The notes under the pieces: generated by a model
Databases searched by the model: none
What the model saw: the letters and a program-made list of their open reading frames with translations, nothing else
Told to the model about the DNA's origin: nothing
Program-made: the position numbers and the translations under genes
Source of the DNA: Jiangella alkaliphila
GTDB taxonomy: Bacteria; Actinomycetota; Actinomycetes; Jiangellales; Jiangellaceae
Direction of reading: 5' to 3'
DNA: 64,000 nucleotides
Assembly (NCBI RefSeq): GCF_900105925.1
Contig: NZ_LT629791.1
Span: forward strand, 1,984,001-2,048,000
Shown here: positions 51,831 to 60,889 of the stretch, piece by piece
How the letters are laid out: the number at the start of each line of letters is the position of its first letter
Position numbering within the stretch: position 1 is the stretch's first letter

Positions 51831-53792
51831 CTAGGCGCAGGTCAGGCCGAGGTGACGGGTGAACCAGCCGACGATGCGGTGGCTGACGTCGATCGCCTGC
51901 TCCCGCTGGGTCATGCCGTGGCCGGCGTCCTTGTAGACGACGAGCTCGGTCTCGCAGCCGGCGGACGCGAGCCCCTGGTAGAACTCCTGAGCCTGACTGA
52001 TCGGGCAGGCGAGATCGGCGTCGCCGTGCAGCAGGAGCGTGGGGGTGCGGCAGCCGCGGACGTACATCACCGGCGAGCGCTCGAGGTGCGGGCCCTGGGG
52101 GTTGTACGGGTCGCCGTCGAGGAAGATCTCGTCGAAGCGGCCGACGTTGGACGTGTTGTGGAAGCTCAGCCAGTTCATCAGTCCGGAGACCGGCACGGAC
52201 GCGGCGAACACCGGGCTACGCACGGCGGCCCAGGCCGACATGTACCCGCCGTAGGACAGGCCGACGATCCCCACCCGCGCCGGATCGACCAGACCCGATC
52301 GGGCCAGCGACTCCACCCCTGTTTCGAGGTCGGCCAGGTCCCCGCCGCCGAGGTCGCCGATGTTGGCGGCCATGAACTCCAGGCCGCGGCCGGTGGACCC
52401 GCGGGGGTTGGGCAGCAGCACCGCGCAGCCGGCCTGGACGAGCAGCCGGGCGTCGCCTCGGTGGGCGCCCTGGAGGAAGACCGACGTCGAGGCGTTCGTG
52501 GGGCCGCCGTGTGCCACGACGACGAGGGGGAGCCCGGCGTTCGGCGACCCGTCGCCGGGCAGCAGGAGCAGACCTTCGATCTCTGTGCCGTCCCGCGAGG
52601 TCCAGCGATGCACCGTCTCCCGGCCGACTGAGCGGCCGGCCAGCGCGGCGTTGACCTCGGTGATCGCCCGCCACTCCGGCCGGTCGCCGGCGGTGGCCAG
52701 CTCCATGAGCTCGTGCGGCTGGTCGTGGGCCTGGTAGGCGGCCACGACGGTGCCGCCGTCGAGGCTGCAGCTCGCCCGGACGAGGTAGCCGCTGCCGAGG
52801 GTCGCCCGGTCCCGCCAGATCTCCTCGACGCGCCAGTGCGCACCGTCGCGCCGGAGGAACCCGCACGCGGTCCCGACCGAGGCGACGCCCACCCAGAACA
52901 GCCGGCCGTCGCGCGTCCACCGCAGCTGTGTGAGGTCGACGTCGAGGCCTGGGCGGCTCACCTGCCCGCTGTCCAGATCCAGGATCGTGACGGGTCCCGC
53001 GAGCAGGGCGCGGTCGCTCTGCGGCGCCTCGACGAAGGCCAGCGTCCGCCCGTCCTCGGACACCGCCGGCGACTGCAGCTGCCACCTCGGCGTGTGGACG
53101 GTGCGCGCCGTGCGGGCCTCGAGGTCCAGGACCGCCAGCTCGGCGTCGTACCAGGCGTTCTCGCTCGGGTCCGCGGAGACCACGGCGGCCACCGGGCCGT
53201 GGCCGGCCCATCCGACGTCCCAGATCGCCAGGCCCTCGGGGCCCACCTCCCGGGCCGCACCCGAGGCGGGGTCGACCCACTGCAGGCGGCGCCAGGCCGT
53301 GGCGGGGCGGCGCACCGTGAAGGCGGCCTGCTGCTCCTCGGCCGTGACGAAGCGCAGGCCGCCGCCGATGTTCCCCGTGTCAGCGCCGTCGTCGGCCGTG
53401 CGGACCAGCAGCCCGGACTCGTCGGAGGCCCAGACGATGTCCTCGACGACCCCGGTCAGGGCGTCGATCCTGCGTGGACCCTCCGGCTGCCCGGAACCGC
53501 CGAGCGCGAGGACGTACAACCGCCAGAGTCCGGTCTGTTCGCGGTCCGAGGCGAAGGCGAGGGAGCGCCCGCTGGGCGACAGCCGCGGCAGGAGGTCGAC
53601 GCCGGGGCCTGACGTCACGGCCCGGATCGGTGCGTCGCCGGCCTCGACCCAGATGTCGGCCCGCGGCGACTCACCGCGAGGCGGCGGCGGGTCGTAGACG
53701 ATGCAGGCGCGGATCCGCCCGTCCGCGGACACCTGGGCATCCGTGATCGTGCGGACCGAGACCAGGTCTTCGGGCGTGAGCGGATCGGTCAC
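51831..53792 (-). CDS. S9-family serine peptidase (acylaminoacyl-peptidase/POP-like)
   Basis: 653 residues. N-terminal two thirds form a beta-propeller (DLLPRLSPSGRSLAFASDRE, LQSPAVSEDGRTLAFVE), then the alpha/beta hydrolase domain: Ser513 in GLSYGGYM, Asp in LLHGDADLACP (591/593) and His625 in KDAGHGM. No signal peptide, so it works in the cytoplasm on short peptides. S9C members remove N-acylated residues; peptaibols are N-acetylated, so this fits the island theme, though substrate is inferred. Divergent from the peptide-transport operon, with site E in between. Confidence 0.9.
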   Translation of the reverse strand: MTDPLTPEDLVSVRTITDAQVSADGRIRACIVYDPPPPRGESPRADIWVEAGDAPIRAVTSGPGVDLLPRLSPSGRSLAFASDREQTGLWRLYVLALGGSGQPEGPRRIDALTGVVEDIVWASDESGLLVRTADDGADTGNIGGGLRFVTAEEQQAAFTVRRPATAWRRLQWVDPASGAAREVGPEGLAIWDVGWAGHGPVAAVVSADPSENAWYDAELAVLDLEARTARTVHTPRWQLQSPAVSEDGRTLAFVEAPQSDRALLAGPVTILDLDSGQVSRPGLDVDLTQLRWTRDGRLFWVGVASVGTACGFLRRDGAHWRVEEIWRDRATLGSGYLVRASCSLDGGTVVAAYQAHDQPHELMELATAGDRPEWRAITEVNAALAGRSVGRETVHRWTSRDGTEIEGLLLLPGDGSPNAGLPLVVVAHGGPTNASTSVFLQGAHRGDARLLVQAGCAVLLPNPRGSTGRGLEFMAANIGDLGGGDLADLETGVESLARSGLVDPARVGIVGLSYGGYMSAWAAVRSPVFAASVPVSGLMNWLSFHNTSNVGRFDEIFLDGDPYNPQGPHLERSPVMYVRGCRTPTLLLHGDADLACPISQAQEFYQGLASAGCETELVVYKDAGHGMTQREQAIDVSHRIVGWFTRHLGLTCA

Positions 53793-53873
53793 TCCGGCTC
53801 CTTCCGCAACGATTCAGCCTAGGAAAGTAGACAGGTATCGACCCGATCGGTCAAGCCTCGCCGCCGCGCGCTT

Positions 53874-53897
53874 GAACCAGTCGATTAGGTCTTGACA
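53874..53897 (+). promoter_or_regulatory. GntR-regulon operator site E abutting a -35 box
   Basis: GAACCAGTCGATTAGGTC (53874-53891) shares 13 identical bases with site D. It is directly followed by TTGACA (53892-53897), a consensus -35 hexamer reading toward the transporter operon. The 246-base gap between the divergent S9 peptidase and first binding-protein gene holds no other clear feature. Confidence 0.7.
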
Positions 53898-54038
53898 GGC
53901 ATAAGCAATCAGACAATGCTGTGCTCCACGTCACGACATGGGCCAGCTAGACGCAGGGCCTGAAGCGGAGGCCGGGCTCTTCGCTGAGTCCCGAGACGGG
54001 ACGCGGATTCTCTGCCACGACAACCGAATGGTGTTGAG

Positions 54039-55694
54039 ATGTCCGAGACGAACTGTGCTCCGAGGCGACGGCGGCGCCGTACGCCGATCGTGTCCTGCGT
54101 TCTCGGCGTGGCACTGCTCGCGGCGTGTGCCGGCGGCGGCGACACCGAGCAGACTCCGGCCAGCGGCAGGGCCGGGCCGGCCTCGATGGCCAGAACGGTG
54201 GAGCCGGGCCAGCCGGTCTCGGACCAGCAGGTCCCGCACCTGAACGTGGGTCTGGCCGGCAAGGTGACGCTCGTCGACCCGGCGGACAACATGGAGTCGG
54301 GCCTCTTCGTCAACCAGCTCGGCCTGGAACCGCTGCTGCGCATCGACCCGGAGGGTCAGCTGCAGCCGTGGCTGGCCACGGAGTGGGAGCAGGTCAGCGA
54401 CACCGTCTACGAGTACACGCTGCGCGAGGGCGTGACGTTCTGGGACGGCACCGAGCTGACCGCGGAGGACGTCAAGTACTCCTGGGACCACCTGCGGGCG
54501 CCGGAGAGTCGGCGGGCCAACTACTTCGCCACGGTGGATACCGTCGAGGCCGTGGACCCGTACACGGTGCGGGTCACGCTGACGCAGCCGGACGCGTCAT
54601 GGCAGTACACACCGGCCATGTGGTACTCGGTGATCTTCCAGAAGACGTTCGCCGAAGAGGCCGGAGACTCCTTCGGCCAGCCGGGCACGCTGCTCGTGGC
54701 GACCGGTCCGTGGAAGTTCGACAGCGTCAACCCGGCCACCGGCATGGAGCTGTCGGCCCACGAGGACTACTGGGGCGGCAAGCCCCCGGTCGACCGGATC
54801 TCCATCAAGGCCTTCGCCGACGACAACAGCATGGCGCTGGCGCTGCGGGCCGGCGAGATCGACATCACCCCGACGGTGGCGGGACCCACAGGCTTCGACG
54901 CCGCCGCCGGCGGCAACTCCGTCACGACGGTGCAGACCTGTGCCAACACGCTGCTCAGCATTCCGACCCAGAGCGAGCCGTGGACCGACGTCCACGTGCG
55001 CCGGGCGGTCGCGTACGCGATCAACCAGGACGACATCATCGCGGCGGCCCAGGGCGCCGCGGCCGGGCCGGCCGAGCACCTGATCTCGGACCAGCTGCTG
55101 CGGACACTCGGCTCCGACGAGGAGGTCGACGCGGCGCTGGACAGGGTACGGACCTATGCGTTCGACGTGGAGGCCGCCGAGGGCGAGCTGGCCCAGTCGT
55201 CGGTCCCGGACGGGTTCGCCTACGACCTCACGGTCACCGCCACCTCCGCCCCGATGGCCGAGGTGATCGCGGCACAGCTGGGCGAGATCGGCATCGACCT
55301 CACCGTCGCGGTGCTCCCGGACACCGCGTACTACGCCGCCCTCGGCGAGGACGAGAAGCCGCTGACGTTCTTCCAGACCGGTCCCTGCTCACCCGACCCG
55401 AGCTGGGCCGCCCTGTTCATGGACACCGACGCGGCCGGGCAGCCGGTCGGGCTGAACTTCGCCGAGTACGCGCCGCCGGAGGTGACGCAGCTGCTCGCCG
55501 ACGGGTTGCTGGAGCAGGACCCGAAGGAGCGGCTGGGGATCTACGCGGAGGTCCTCGGACACCTGGGCGAGGACGTTCCCTACGTGCCGCTCTACGCCGA
55601 GGGCAACACCTACGGCTCGACCGAGTACGACCTGGTCGAGTTCAGCAGCTTCTGGTCGAACCTGCCCTGGGTGCTGAGCCTCGTCCCCAAGTAG
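54039..55694 (+). CDS. Peptide ABC transporter substrate-binding lipoprotein, copy 1
   Basis: 551 residues with a lipoprotein signal ending LLAACAGGG. SBP_bac_5 (DppA/OppA) fold: LGLEPLLRID, LATEWEQVSDTVYEYTLREG, TFWDGTELTAEDVKYSWDHL, ATGPWKFDSVNP, VHVRRAVAYAINQDDI. It captures peptides outside the cell. It is the first of three tandem paralogues before one permease set. There is little Shine-Dalgarno before its ATG, unlike the other two copies. Confidence 0.92.
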   Translation: MSETNCAPRRRRRRTPIVSCVLGVALLAACAGGGDTEQTPASGRAGPASMARTVEPGQPVSDQQVPHLNVGLAGKVTLVDPADNMESGLFVNQLGLEPLLRIDPEGQLQPWLATEWEQVSDTVYEYTLREGVTFWDGTELTAEDVKYSWDHLRAPESRRANYFATVDTVEAVDPYTVRVTLTQPDASWQYTPAMWYSVIFQKTFAEEAGDSFGQPGTLLVATGPWKFDSVNPATGMELSAHEDYWGGKPPVDRISIKAFADDNSMALALRAGEIDITPTVAGPTGFDAAAGGNSVTTVQTCANTLLSIPTQSEPWTDVHVRRAVAYAINQDDIIAAAQGAAAGPAEHLISDQLLRTLGSDEEVDAALDRVRTYAFDVEAAEGELAQSSVPDGFAYDLTVTATSAPMAEVIAAQLGEIGIDLTVAVLPDTAYYAALGEDEKPLTFFQTGPCSPDPSWAALFMDTDAAGQPVGLNFAEYAPPEVTQLLADGLLEQDPKERLGIYAEVLGHLGEDVPYVPLYAEGNTYGSTEYDLVEFSSFWSNLPWVLSLVPK

Positions 55695-55706
55695 AGGAGT
55701 GAACGC

Positions 55707-57371
55707 ATGTCCGATGCGACGAGAACCAGGGGACGGCACGGACGCCGGGCGTGGCTCGTGGCCGGTCTGCTCACCACGGCGCTGGTCACGGCCTGTGCGG
55801 GGAACGACTCCGCGGGTGGCCGCGACGGGGCGGCCGGGGACGGTGAGCGGCCGGCGGACACGGCGCGGACGGTGGCTCCGGGCGCACCGGTCTCCGACGA
55901 GCACATCGAGCTGCTCACGGTGGGCATCCCCGGCAAGGTGACGCTGGTCGACCCGGCGGACAACATGGAAGCGGGCCTCAACGTCAACCAGCTCGGCCTG
56001 GAGCCGCTGCTGCGGATCGCACCGGACGGGAGCCTGCAGCCGTGGCTGGCCACCGAGTGGGAACAGGTCAGCGACACCGTCTACGAGTACACGCTGCGCG
56101 ACGGCGTCACGTTCTGGGACGGCACCGAGCTGACCGCCGAGGACGTCAAGTACTCCTGGGACCACCTGCGGGCGCCAGAGAGCCGGCGCGCGACGTACTT
56201 CGCCGCGGTCGACACCGTCGAGGCCGTCGACGCCGACACGGTGCGGGTGACCCTGAAGCAGCCGGACGCGTCATGGCAGTACACACCGGCCATGTGGTAC
56301 TCGGTGATCTTCCAGAAGAAGTTCGCCGAGGAGACCGGGGAGGCGTTCGGCCAGCCGGGCACCCTCCTGGTGGCGACCGGTCCGTGGAAGTTCGACAGCG
56401 TCAACCCGGCCAGCGGGATGGAGCTGTCCGCGTACGACGACTACTGGGGCGGCACCCCGCCGATCGACCGGATCTCGGTGAGGTCGTTCGCCGACGACAA
56501 CAGCATGGCGCTGGCGCTGCGGGCCGGTGAGATCGACCTCGCACCCGTCGTCGGCGGGCCGACCGGCTTCGACGCCGCCGCCGGCGGCAACACGGTGACG
56601 ACGGTGGAGACCTGCGGCACCGCCAGGATGAGCCTGCCGACGCGGCGGGCGCCGTGGGACGACGTGCACGTGCGCCGGGCGGTCGCGTACGCGATCAACC
56701 GGGACGACATCGTCGCCGCCGCCCAGGGCTCCGCGGCCGGACCCGCGGTGTACGCGATCGCCCCGCAGTTGTTCCGGACGCTCGGCAGCGAGGAGGAGGT
56801 CCAGGCCGCGCTGGAGGAGATCGAGACCTATCCGTTCGACCTCGACGCGGCCCGGGCCGAGCTGGCCCAGTCGTCGGTCCCGGACGGGTTCAGCTTCGAC
56901 CTCACCATTCCTCCGTCCTCCGCCGCCATCGCCGAGGTGATCGCCGCTCAGCTGGGCGAGATCGGGATCGACATCTCCGTCGAGGTGCTCCCGGACACGG
57001 CCTGGTACGCCGCCCTCCGCGAGGACGTCCGGCCGCTGACGTTCTCCGCGACGGGCGCCTGCACGCCGGACCCGGACTGGGACTCGATCTTCTTCGACAC
57101 CGACGAGGCCGGTGAGCCGATCGGGCTGAACATGGCCCAGTACTCCTCGCCGGAGGTCACCGGCCTGTGGGCCGAGGGCCTGCTGGAGCAGGACCCGGCG
57201 CAGCGGTTGCGGATCTACACGGACCTGCAGAAGCAGGTCGCCGAGGACGTCCCCTACATCTCCCTGTTCGCCGAGGGGACGACGTACGCCTCCACCACGT
57301 ACGACCTCGTCGAATACCACAGCTACTTCTGGATGAACCTTCCCTGGGCGCTGAACCTGGTGCCGAAATGA
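55707..57371 (+). CDS. Peptide ABC transporter substrate-binding lipoprotein, copy 2
   Basis: 554 residues; signal ends ALVTACAGND. Very close to copy 1 through the central region (EWEQVSDTVYEYTLR, TFWDGTELTAEDVKYSWDHL, SWQYTPAMWYSVIFQKKF). The ligand-facing part differs (LAPVVGGPTGFDAAAGGN, TVETCGTARMSLPTRRAPW). The leader GAGGAGTGAACGCATGTCCG is repeated almost exactly before copy 3, a trace of duplication including the ribosome-binding site. Gap to copy 1 is 12 bases. Confidence 0.92.
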   Translation: MSDATRTRGRHGRRAWLVAGLLTTALVTACAGNDSAGGRDGAAGDGERPADTARTVAPGAPVSDEHIELLTVGIPGKVTLVDPADNMEAGLNVNQLGLEPLLRIAPDGSLQPWLATEWEQVSDTVYEYTLRDGVTFWDGTELTAEDVKYSWDHLRAPESRRATYFAAVDTVEAVDADTVRVTLKQPDASWQYTPAMWYSVIFQKKFAEETGEAFGQPGTLLVATGPWKFDSVNPASGMELSAYDDYWGGTPPIDRISVRSFADDNSMALALRAGEIDLAPVVGGPTGFDAAAGGNTVTTVETCGTARMSLPTRRAPWDDVHVRRAVAYAINRDDIVAAAQGSAAGPAVYAIAPQLFRTLGSEEEVQAALEEIETYPFDLDAARAELAQSSVPDGFSFDLTIPPSSAAIAEVIAAQLGEIGIDISVEVLPDTAWYAALREDVRPLTFSATGACTPDPDWDSIFFDTDEAGEPIGLNMAQYSSPEVTGLWAEGLLEQDPAQRLRIYTDLQKQVAEDVPYISLFAEGTTYASTTYDLVEYHSYFWMNLPWALNLVPK

Positions 57372-57408
57372 CCGCGCCGCGCGGCGTGCTCAGACGAGGA
57401 GTGAGCGC

Positions 57409-59064
57409 ATGTCCGGATCGACCAGGAACAGGGGGTGGCGGCGGGCGCGGGTCGTGTCCTGCCTGCTCGGCGCCACCTTGCTGGCAGCTTGTGCCGGCAA
57501 CGCACCGGCGGACGACGACGACCCGTCCAGCGGCGAGAGCGAGCATCCCGGGGCCACGGCCAGGAACGTGGACGCCGGCCAGCCGGTGTCGGACGAGCAC
57601 ATCGCGCACCTCACCGTCGGCATCGCGGGCCAGGTGCCGCTGGTCGACCCGTCGCAGAACGTGATGTCGGGCCTGTCCGTCAACATGAACGCGCTGGAGC
57701 CGCTGCTGCAGGTCGGCGTGGACGGGAACCTCGAGCCGTGGCTGGCCTCGGAGTGGGAGCGGGTCAGCGACACCGTCTACGAGTACACGCTGCGCGAGGG
57801 CGTCAGGTTCTGGGACGGCACCGAGCTGACGTCGGAGGACGTGAAGTACTCCTGGGACCGGATGGCGCCGGCGGCCGGCGGGACCAGCACGATGTTCGCC
57901 GCCGTCGCGAGCATCGAGGCGCCGGACGAGTACACGGTCCGGGTGACGCTGCAGCAGCCGGACGCGTCGTGGCAGTACGTGCCCGCGATGTACTACGGCG
58001 TCATCTACCAGAAGGCGCAGGCCGAGCAGACCGGCGAGGAGTTCGGGCGCCCGGCCACGCTGGCGGTGGGCACCGGCCCGTGGAAGTTCGACAGCCTCAA
58101 CCCCACCAGCGGGATGGAGCTGTCGGCGCACGAGGACTACTGGGGCGGGAAGCCGCCGATCGACCGGGTCTCGGTCAAGTTCTTCACCGACGACAACAGC
58201 ATGGCCCTGGCGATGCGGGCCGGTGAGATCGACATCGCGCCGGGAATCTCCCAGCCCGAGGGCTTCGTCGCCGCCGCCGGCACGGCGAGTACGTACACGA
58301 CGGCCACCTGCGCGACGTCACTGGTGAGCATGCCGACGCGGACCGCGCCGTGGGACGACATCCACGTCCGCCGAGCGGTGGCGCACGCGATCAACCGGGA
58401 GGACATCATCGCCTCCACCCAGGGACGCGCGGGGGCGCCGCTGCACACCCTGATCTCCCCGCAGCTCTTCGCGTCGCTCGGGTCCGCCGACGAGGTCGAA
58501 GCGGCGCTGGACCAGGTCGAGACCTATCCGTTCGACCTGGACGCCGCCAGGGCCGAGCTGGCGCAGTCGTCGGTCCCGGACGGGTTCAGCTACGACCTCA
58601 CCATCCCCGGCAGCTCCTCCGCCACCGCCCAGGTGGTCTCGGCCCAGTTGGCCGAGATCGGCATCGACGCCACGGTCACGGTCGTCCCGGACACCGCGTG
58701 GTTCGGGATGATCTCCGAGGGCGACCCGATGCTCACCTTCACCGAGACCGGCGCCTGCACACCGGACCCGGACTGGGACTCGATCTTCCTGCGCACCGAC
58801 GACGCGGGTGAGCCGATCTCGCTGAACCTGGCCCAGTACACGCCGCCGGAGGTCAAGGAGCTGCTCGCGGAAGGGCTGCTCGAGCAGGACCCGGCCGAGC
58901 GGTTGCGGATCTACACGGAGCTGTCGAAGAAGGTCGCCGAGGACGTTCCCTACGTGCCGGTGTACGCCGAGGGCAACACCTACGCCTCGGCCGAGTACGA
59001 CATCGTCGAGTACGACAGCTTCTGGATGAGCTTCCCCTGGCTGCTGAACGTGGTGGCGCGATGA
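57409..59064 (+). CDS. Peptide ABC transporter substrate-binding lipoprotein, copy 3
   Basis: 551 residues; signal ends LLAACAGNAP. The most divergent of the three (VPLVDPSQNVMSGLSVNMNALEPLLQVG, SWDRMAPAAGGTSTMFAAV). Family fold as in copies 1 and 2. Its stop overlaps the first permease start (ATGA), so this is the copy physically coupled to the permeases. Three binding proteins on one transporter would widen the range of peptides taken up. Confidence 0.92.
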   Translation: MSGSTRNRGWRRARVVSCLLGATLLAACAGNAPADDDDPSSGESEHPGATARNVDAGQPVSDEHIAHLTVGIAGQVPLVDPSQNVMSGLSVNMNALEPLLQVGVDGNLEPWLASEWERVSDTVYEYTLREGVRFWDGTELTSEDVKYSWDRMAPAAGGTSTMFAAVASIEAPDEYTVRVTLQQPDASWQYVPAMYYGVIYQKAQAEQTGEEFGRPATLAVGTGPWKFDSLNPTSGMELSAHEDYWGGKPPIDRVSVKFFTDDNSMALAMRAGEIDIAPGISQPEGFVAAAGTASTYTTATCATSLVSMPTRTAPWDDIHVRRAVAHAINREDIIASTQGRAGAPLHTLISPQLFASLGSADEVEAALDQVETYPFDLDAARAELAQSSVPDGFSYDLTIPGSSSATAQVVSAQLAEIGIDATVTVVPDTAWFGMISEGDPMLTFTETGACTPDPDWDSIFLRTDDAGEPISLNLAQYTPPEVKELLAEGLLEQDPAERLRIYTELSKKVAEDVPYVPVYAEGNTYASAEYDIVEYDSFWMSFPWLLNVVAR

Positions 59065-60026
59065 CCGCCCGCGCCGTCCTGCTGATGATCGGCAAGCGCC
59101 TGGTCGCGCTGGTGGTCCTGGTCGCGATCCTGTCGTTCCTCGTCTTCTCCCTGGTGCACATCGCCCCGGGCACCGCGGTCGACGCCTATCTGGGCGGCAA
59201 GCCGGCCACGCCGGAGCTGGTGCAGCTGCTGACGGAGCGGTACCACCTCGACGAACCGTTCTTCACCCAGTACTGGTTGTGGCTGAAGGACGCGCTGGTG
59301 TTCGACTTCGGCGAGTCCACGCTGACCACGCTCCCGGTCACGGACGAGATCGGGATCAGGCTGGGACCGTCGGCGTTCCTCGCCGTCTACGCCTACCTCC
59401 TGACGGTGATCCTCGGCGTCGTCCCCGGGATCATCGCCGCGCTGCGCCAGCGGAAGCTGCTCGACCGCGGCCTGGTGGCGGGGGCGGTCGTGGCGCTGAG
59501 CACGCCGCCGTTCGTGATGGGGATCCTGCTCCTGTACCTGTTCGCCGTCCTGGTACCGATCTTCCCGGCCGCCGGCCGCGGCGAGGGGTTCTTCGACCAG
59601 CTGTGGCACCTGACCCTGCCGGCGCTGGCCCTCGCCCTGTGCGTCGCCGCGTTCCTGCTGCGGCACACCCGGGCCTCGATGATCAACGTGCTGGATCAGG
59701 ACTACATCACGTTCGCCCGGGCCCGGGGCCTGAGCTGGGCACATGTGCTGGTCCGGTACGCGTTCCGGAACGCGCTGATCCCCGTGGTGACGGTCTCCGG
59801 GGCCCTGCTCGCGTTCTTCTTCGCCGGGGCGGTGTTCGTGGAGGCGACGTTCTCACTGGGTGGCATCGGTGAGCTTCTGGTGCAGTCCGCCCAGACCAGC
59901 GACATGCCGATGATCCAGGCCCTGTCGATCCTCATCGCCGTGTTGATCGTGCTGGCCAACCTGCTCGCGGACCTCGCCTACGTGGCGATCGACCCGCGGA
60001 TCCGCTTCGAAGGGAGGTCGGCATGA
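59061..60026 (+). CDS. Peptide ABC transporter permease, DppB type
   Basis: 321 residues with six membrane segments. N-terminal KRLVALVVLVAILSFLVFSL and HIAPGTAVDAYLGGKPATPE are DppB/OppB hallmarks, and the EAA-type loop is QDYITFARARGLSWAHVLVRY. Overlaps both neighbouring genes by four bases. With the DppC-type partner it forms the membrane channel of the peptide importer. Confidence 0.93.
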   Translation: MTARAVLLMIGKRLVALVVLVAILSFLVFSLVHIAPGTAVDAYLGGKPATPELVQLLTERYHLDEPFFTQYWLWLKDALVFDFGESTLTTLPVTDEIGIRLGPSAFLAVYAYLLTVILGVVPGIIAALRQRKLLDRGLVAGAVVALSTPPFVMGILLLYLFAVLVPIFPAAGRGEGFFDQLWHLTLPALALALCVAAFLLRHTRASMINVLDQDYITFARARGLSWAHVLVRYAFRNALIPVVTVSGALLAFFFAGAVFVEATFSLGGIGELLVQSAQTSDMPMIQALSILIAVLIVLANLLADLAYVAIDPRIRFEGRSA

Positions 60027-60889
60027 CCGAAGCCGCCGTCACGGCGCCGCAGCAGCTGACCAGGCGCCGGGTGAAGAGCCGTCCGCCGCTCCTGATCGGC
60101 CTGTGCCTCGGGTTCATGGGGCTGGTCCTGATCGTGGCACTCTTCGGTGCGGCCCTGGCGCCGCACGACCCGGCCCAGCAGGACGTGCTCGGCAGCCTGG
60201 CGCCGCCGAGCGCGGACCACTGGCTGGGCACCGACGGCCTGGGCCGCGACGTGTTCTCCCGGTTGCTGGCCGGTGCGCGGTCCGCGATCTTGGGGCCGCT
60301 GTTCATCGCCGTCGTCGCCATGGTCTGCGGCAACCTGCTCGGACTCCTGGCCGGCTACCGCGCCGGGCTCGTCGACTCGTTGTTGATGCGCTGGGTCGAC
60401 CTGATGGTGGCCATCCCGTCGCTGCTGATCATCATCGTGGTGGCCGGTGCGCTGGGCGGGGGCTACTGGCTGGCCGTCGCGTTGCTGACCGTGCTCACGA
60501 TCCCCACCGACGCCCGCGTCATGCGCGCCGCCACGCTCGAGCAGGTCCCGCGTCCGTACGTCGAGGCGGCGAAGACGCTGGGTGTCTCGAACGGCCGGAT
60601 CATGGTGCGGCACATCTGGCCGAACATCGCCGCGACCGCCGTCGCGAACTCGGTCATCATCTTCGCCGGGTCGCTCGTGGCCATCGCCGGCCTGTCCTTC
60701 CTCGGCCTCGGCGCCGAGCCGGGTACCCCCGACTGGGGCCAGATGCTGTCGGAGAACCAGCCGCTGCTGTTCAGCAACCCGGTCGCGAGCATCGCGCCCG
60801 GTATCGCCATCGCGTTCACCGCCACGGCGGTGAACCTGATCGGCGACTGGGTGTACGAGAAGATGTCGAGGCGAGGAGCAGCCCGTTGA
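60023..60889 (+). CDS. Peptide ABC transporter permease, DppC type
   Basis: 288 residues from ATG at 60023 (GGGAGG upstream). DppC hallmarks: HWLGTDGLGRDVFSRLLAGARSA (in two parts), EAA loop PRPYVEAAKTLGVSNGRIMV, and SFLGLGAEPGTPDWGQML near the C-terminus. The stop overlaps the TTG start of the ATPase gene. Confidence 0.93.
   Translation: MTEAAVTAPQQLTRRRVKSRPPLLIGLCLGFMGLVLIVALFGAALAPHDPAQQDVLGSLAPPSADHWLGTDGLGRDVFSRLLAGARSAILGPLFIAVVAMVCGNLLGLLAGYRAGLVDSLLMRWVDLMVAIPSLLIIIVVAGALGGGYWLAVALLTVLTIPTDARVMRAATLEQVPRPYVEAAKTLGVSNGRIMVRHIWPNIAATAVANSVIIFAGSLVAIAGLSFLGLGAEPGTPDWGQMLSENQPLLFSNPVASIAPGIAIAFTATAVNLIGDWVYEKMSRRGAAR

Noticed and set aside
55141-56835. GACCTAT sequences inside the binding-protein genes as further GntR sites
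   Set aside because: They are single arms in coding sequence (codons for Thr-Tyr) without a partner at 18-bp spacing.
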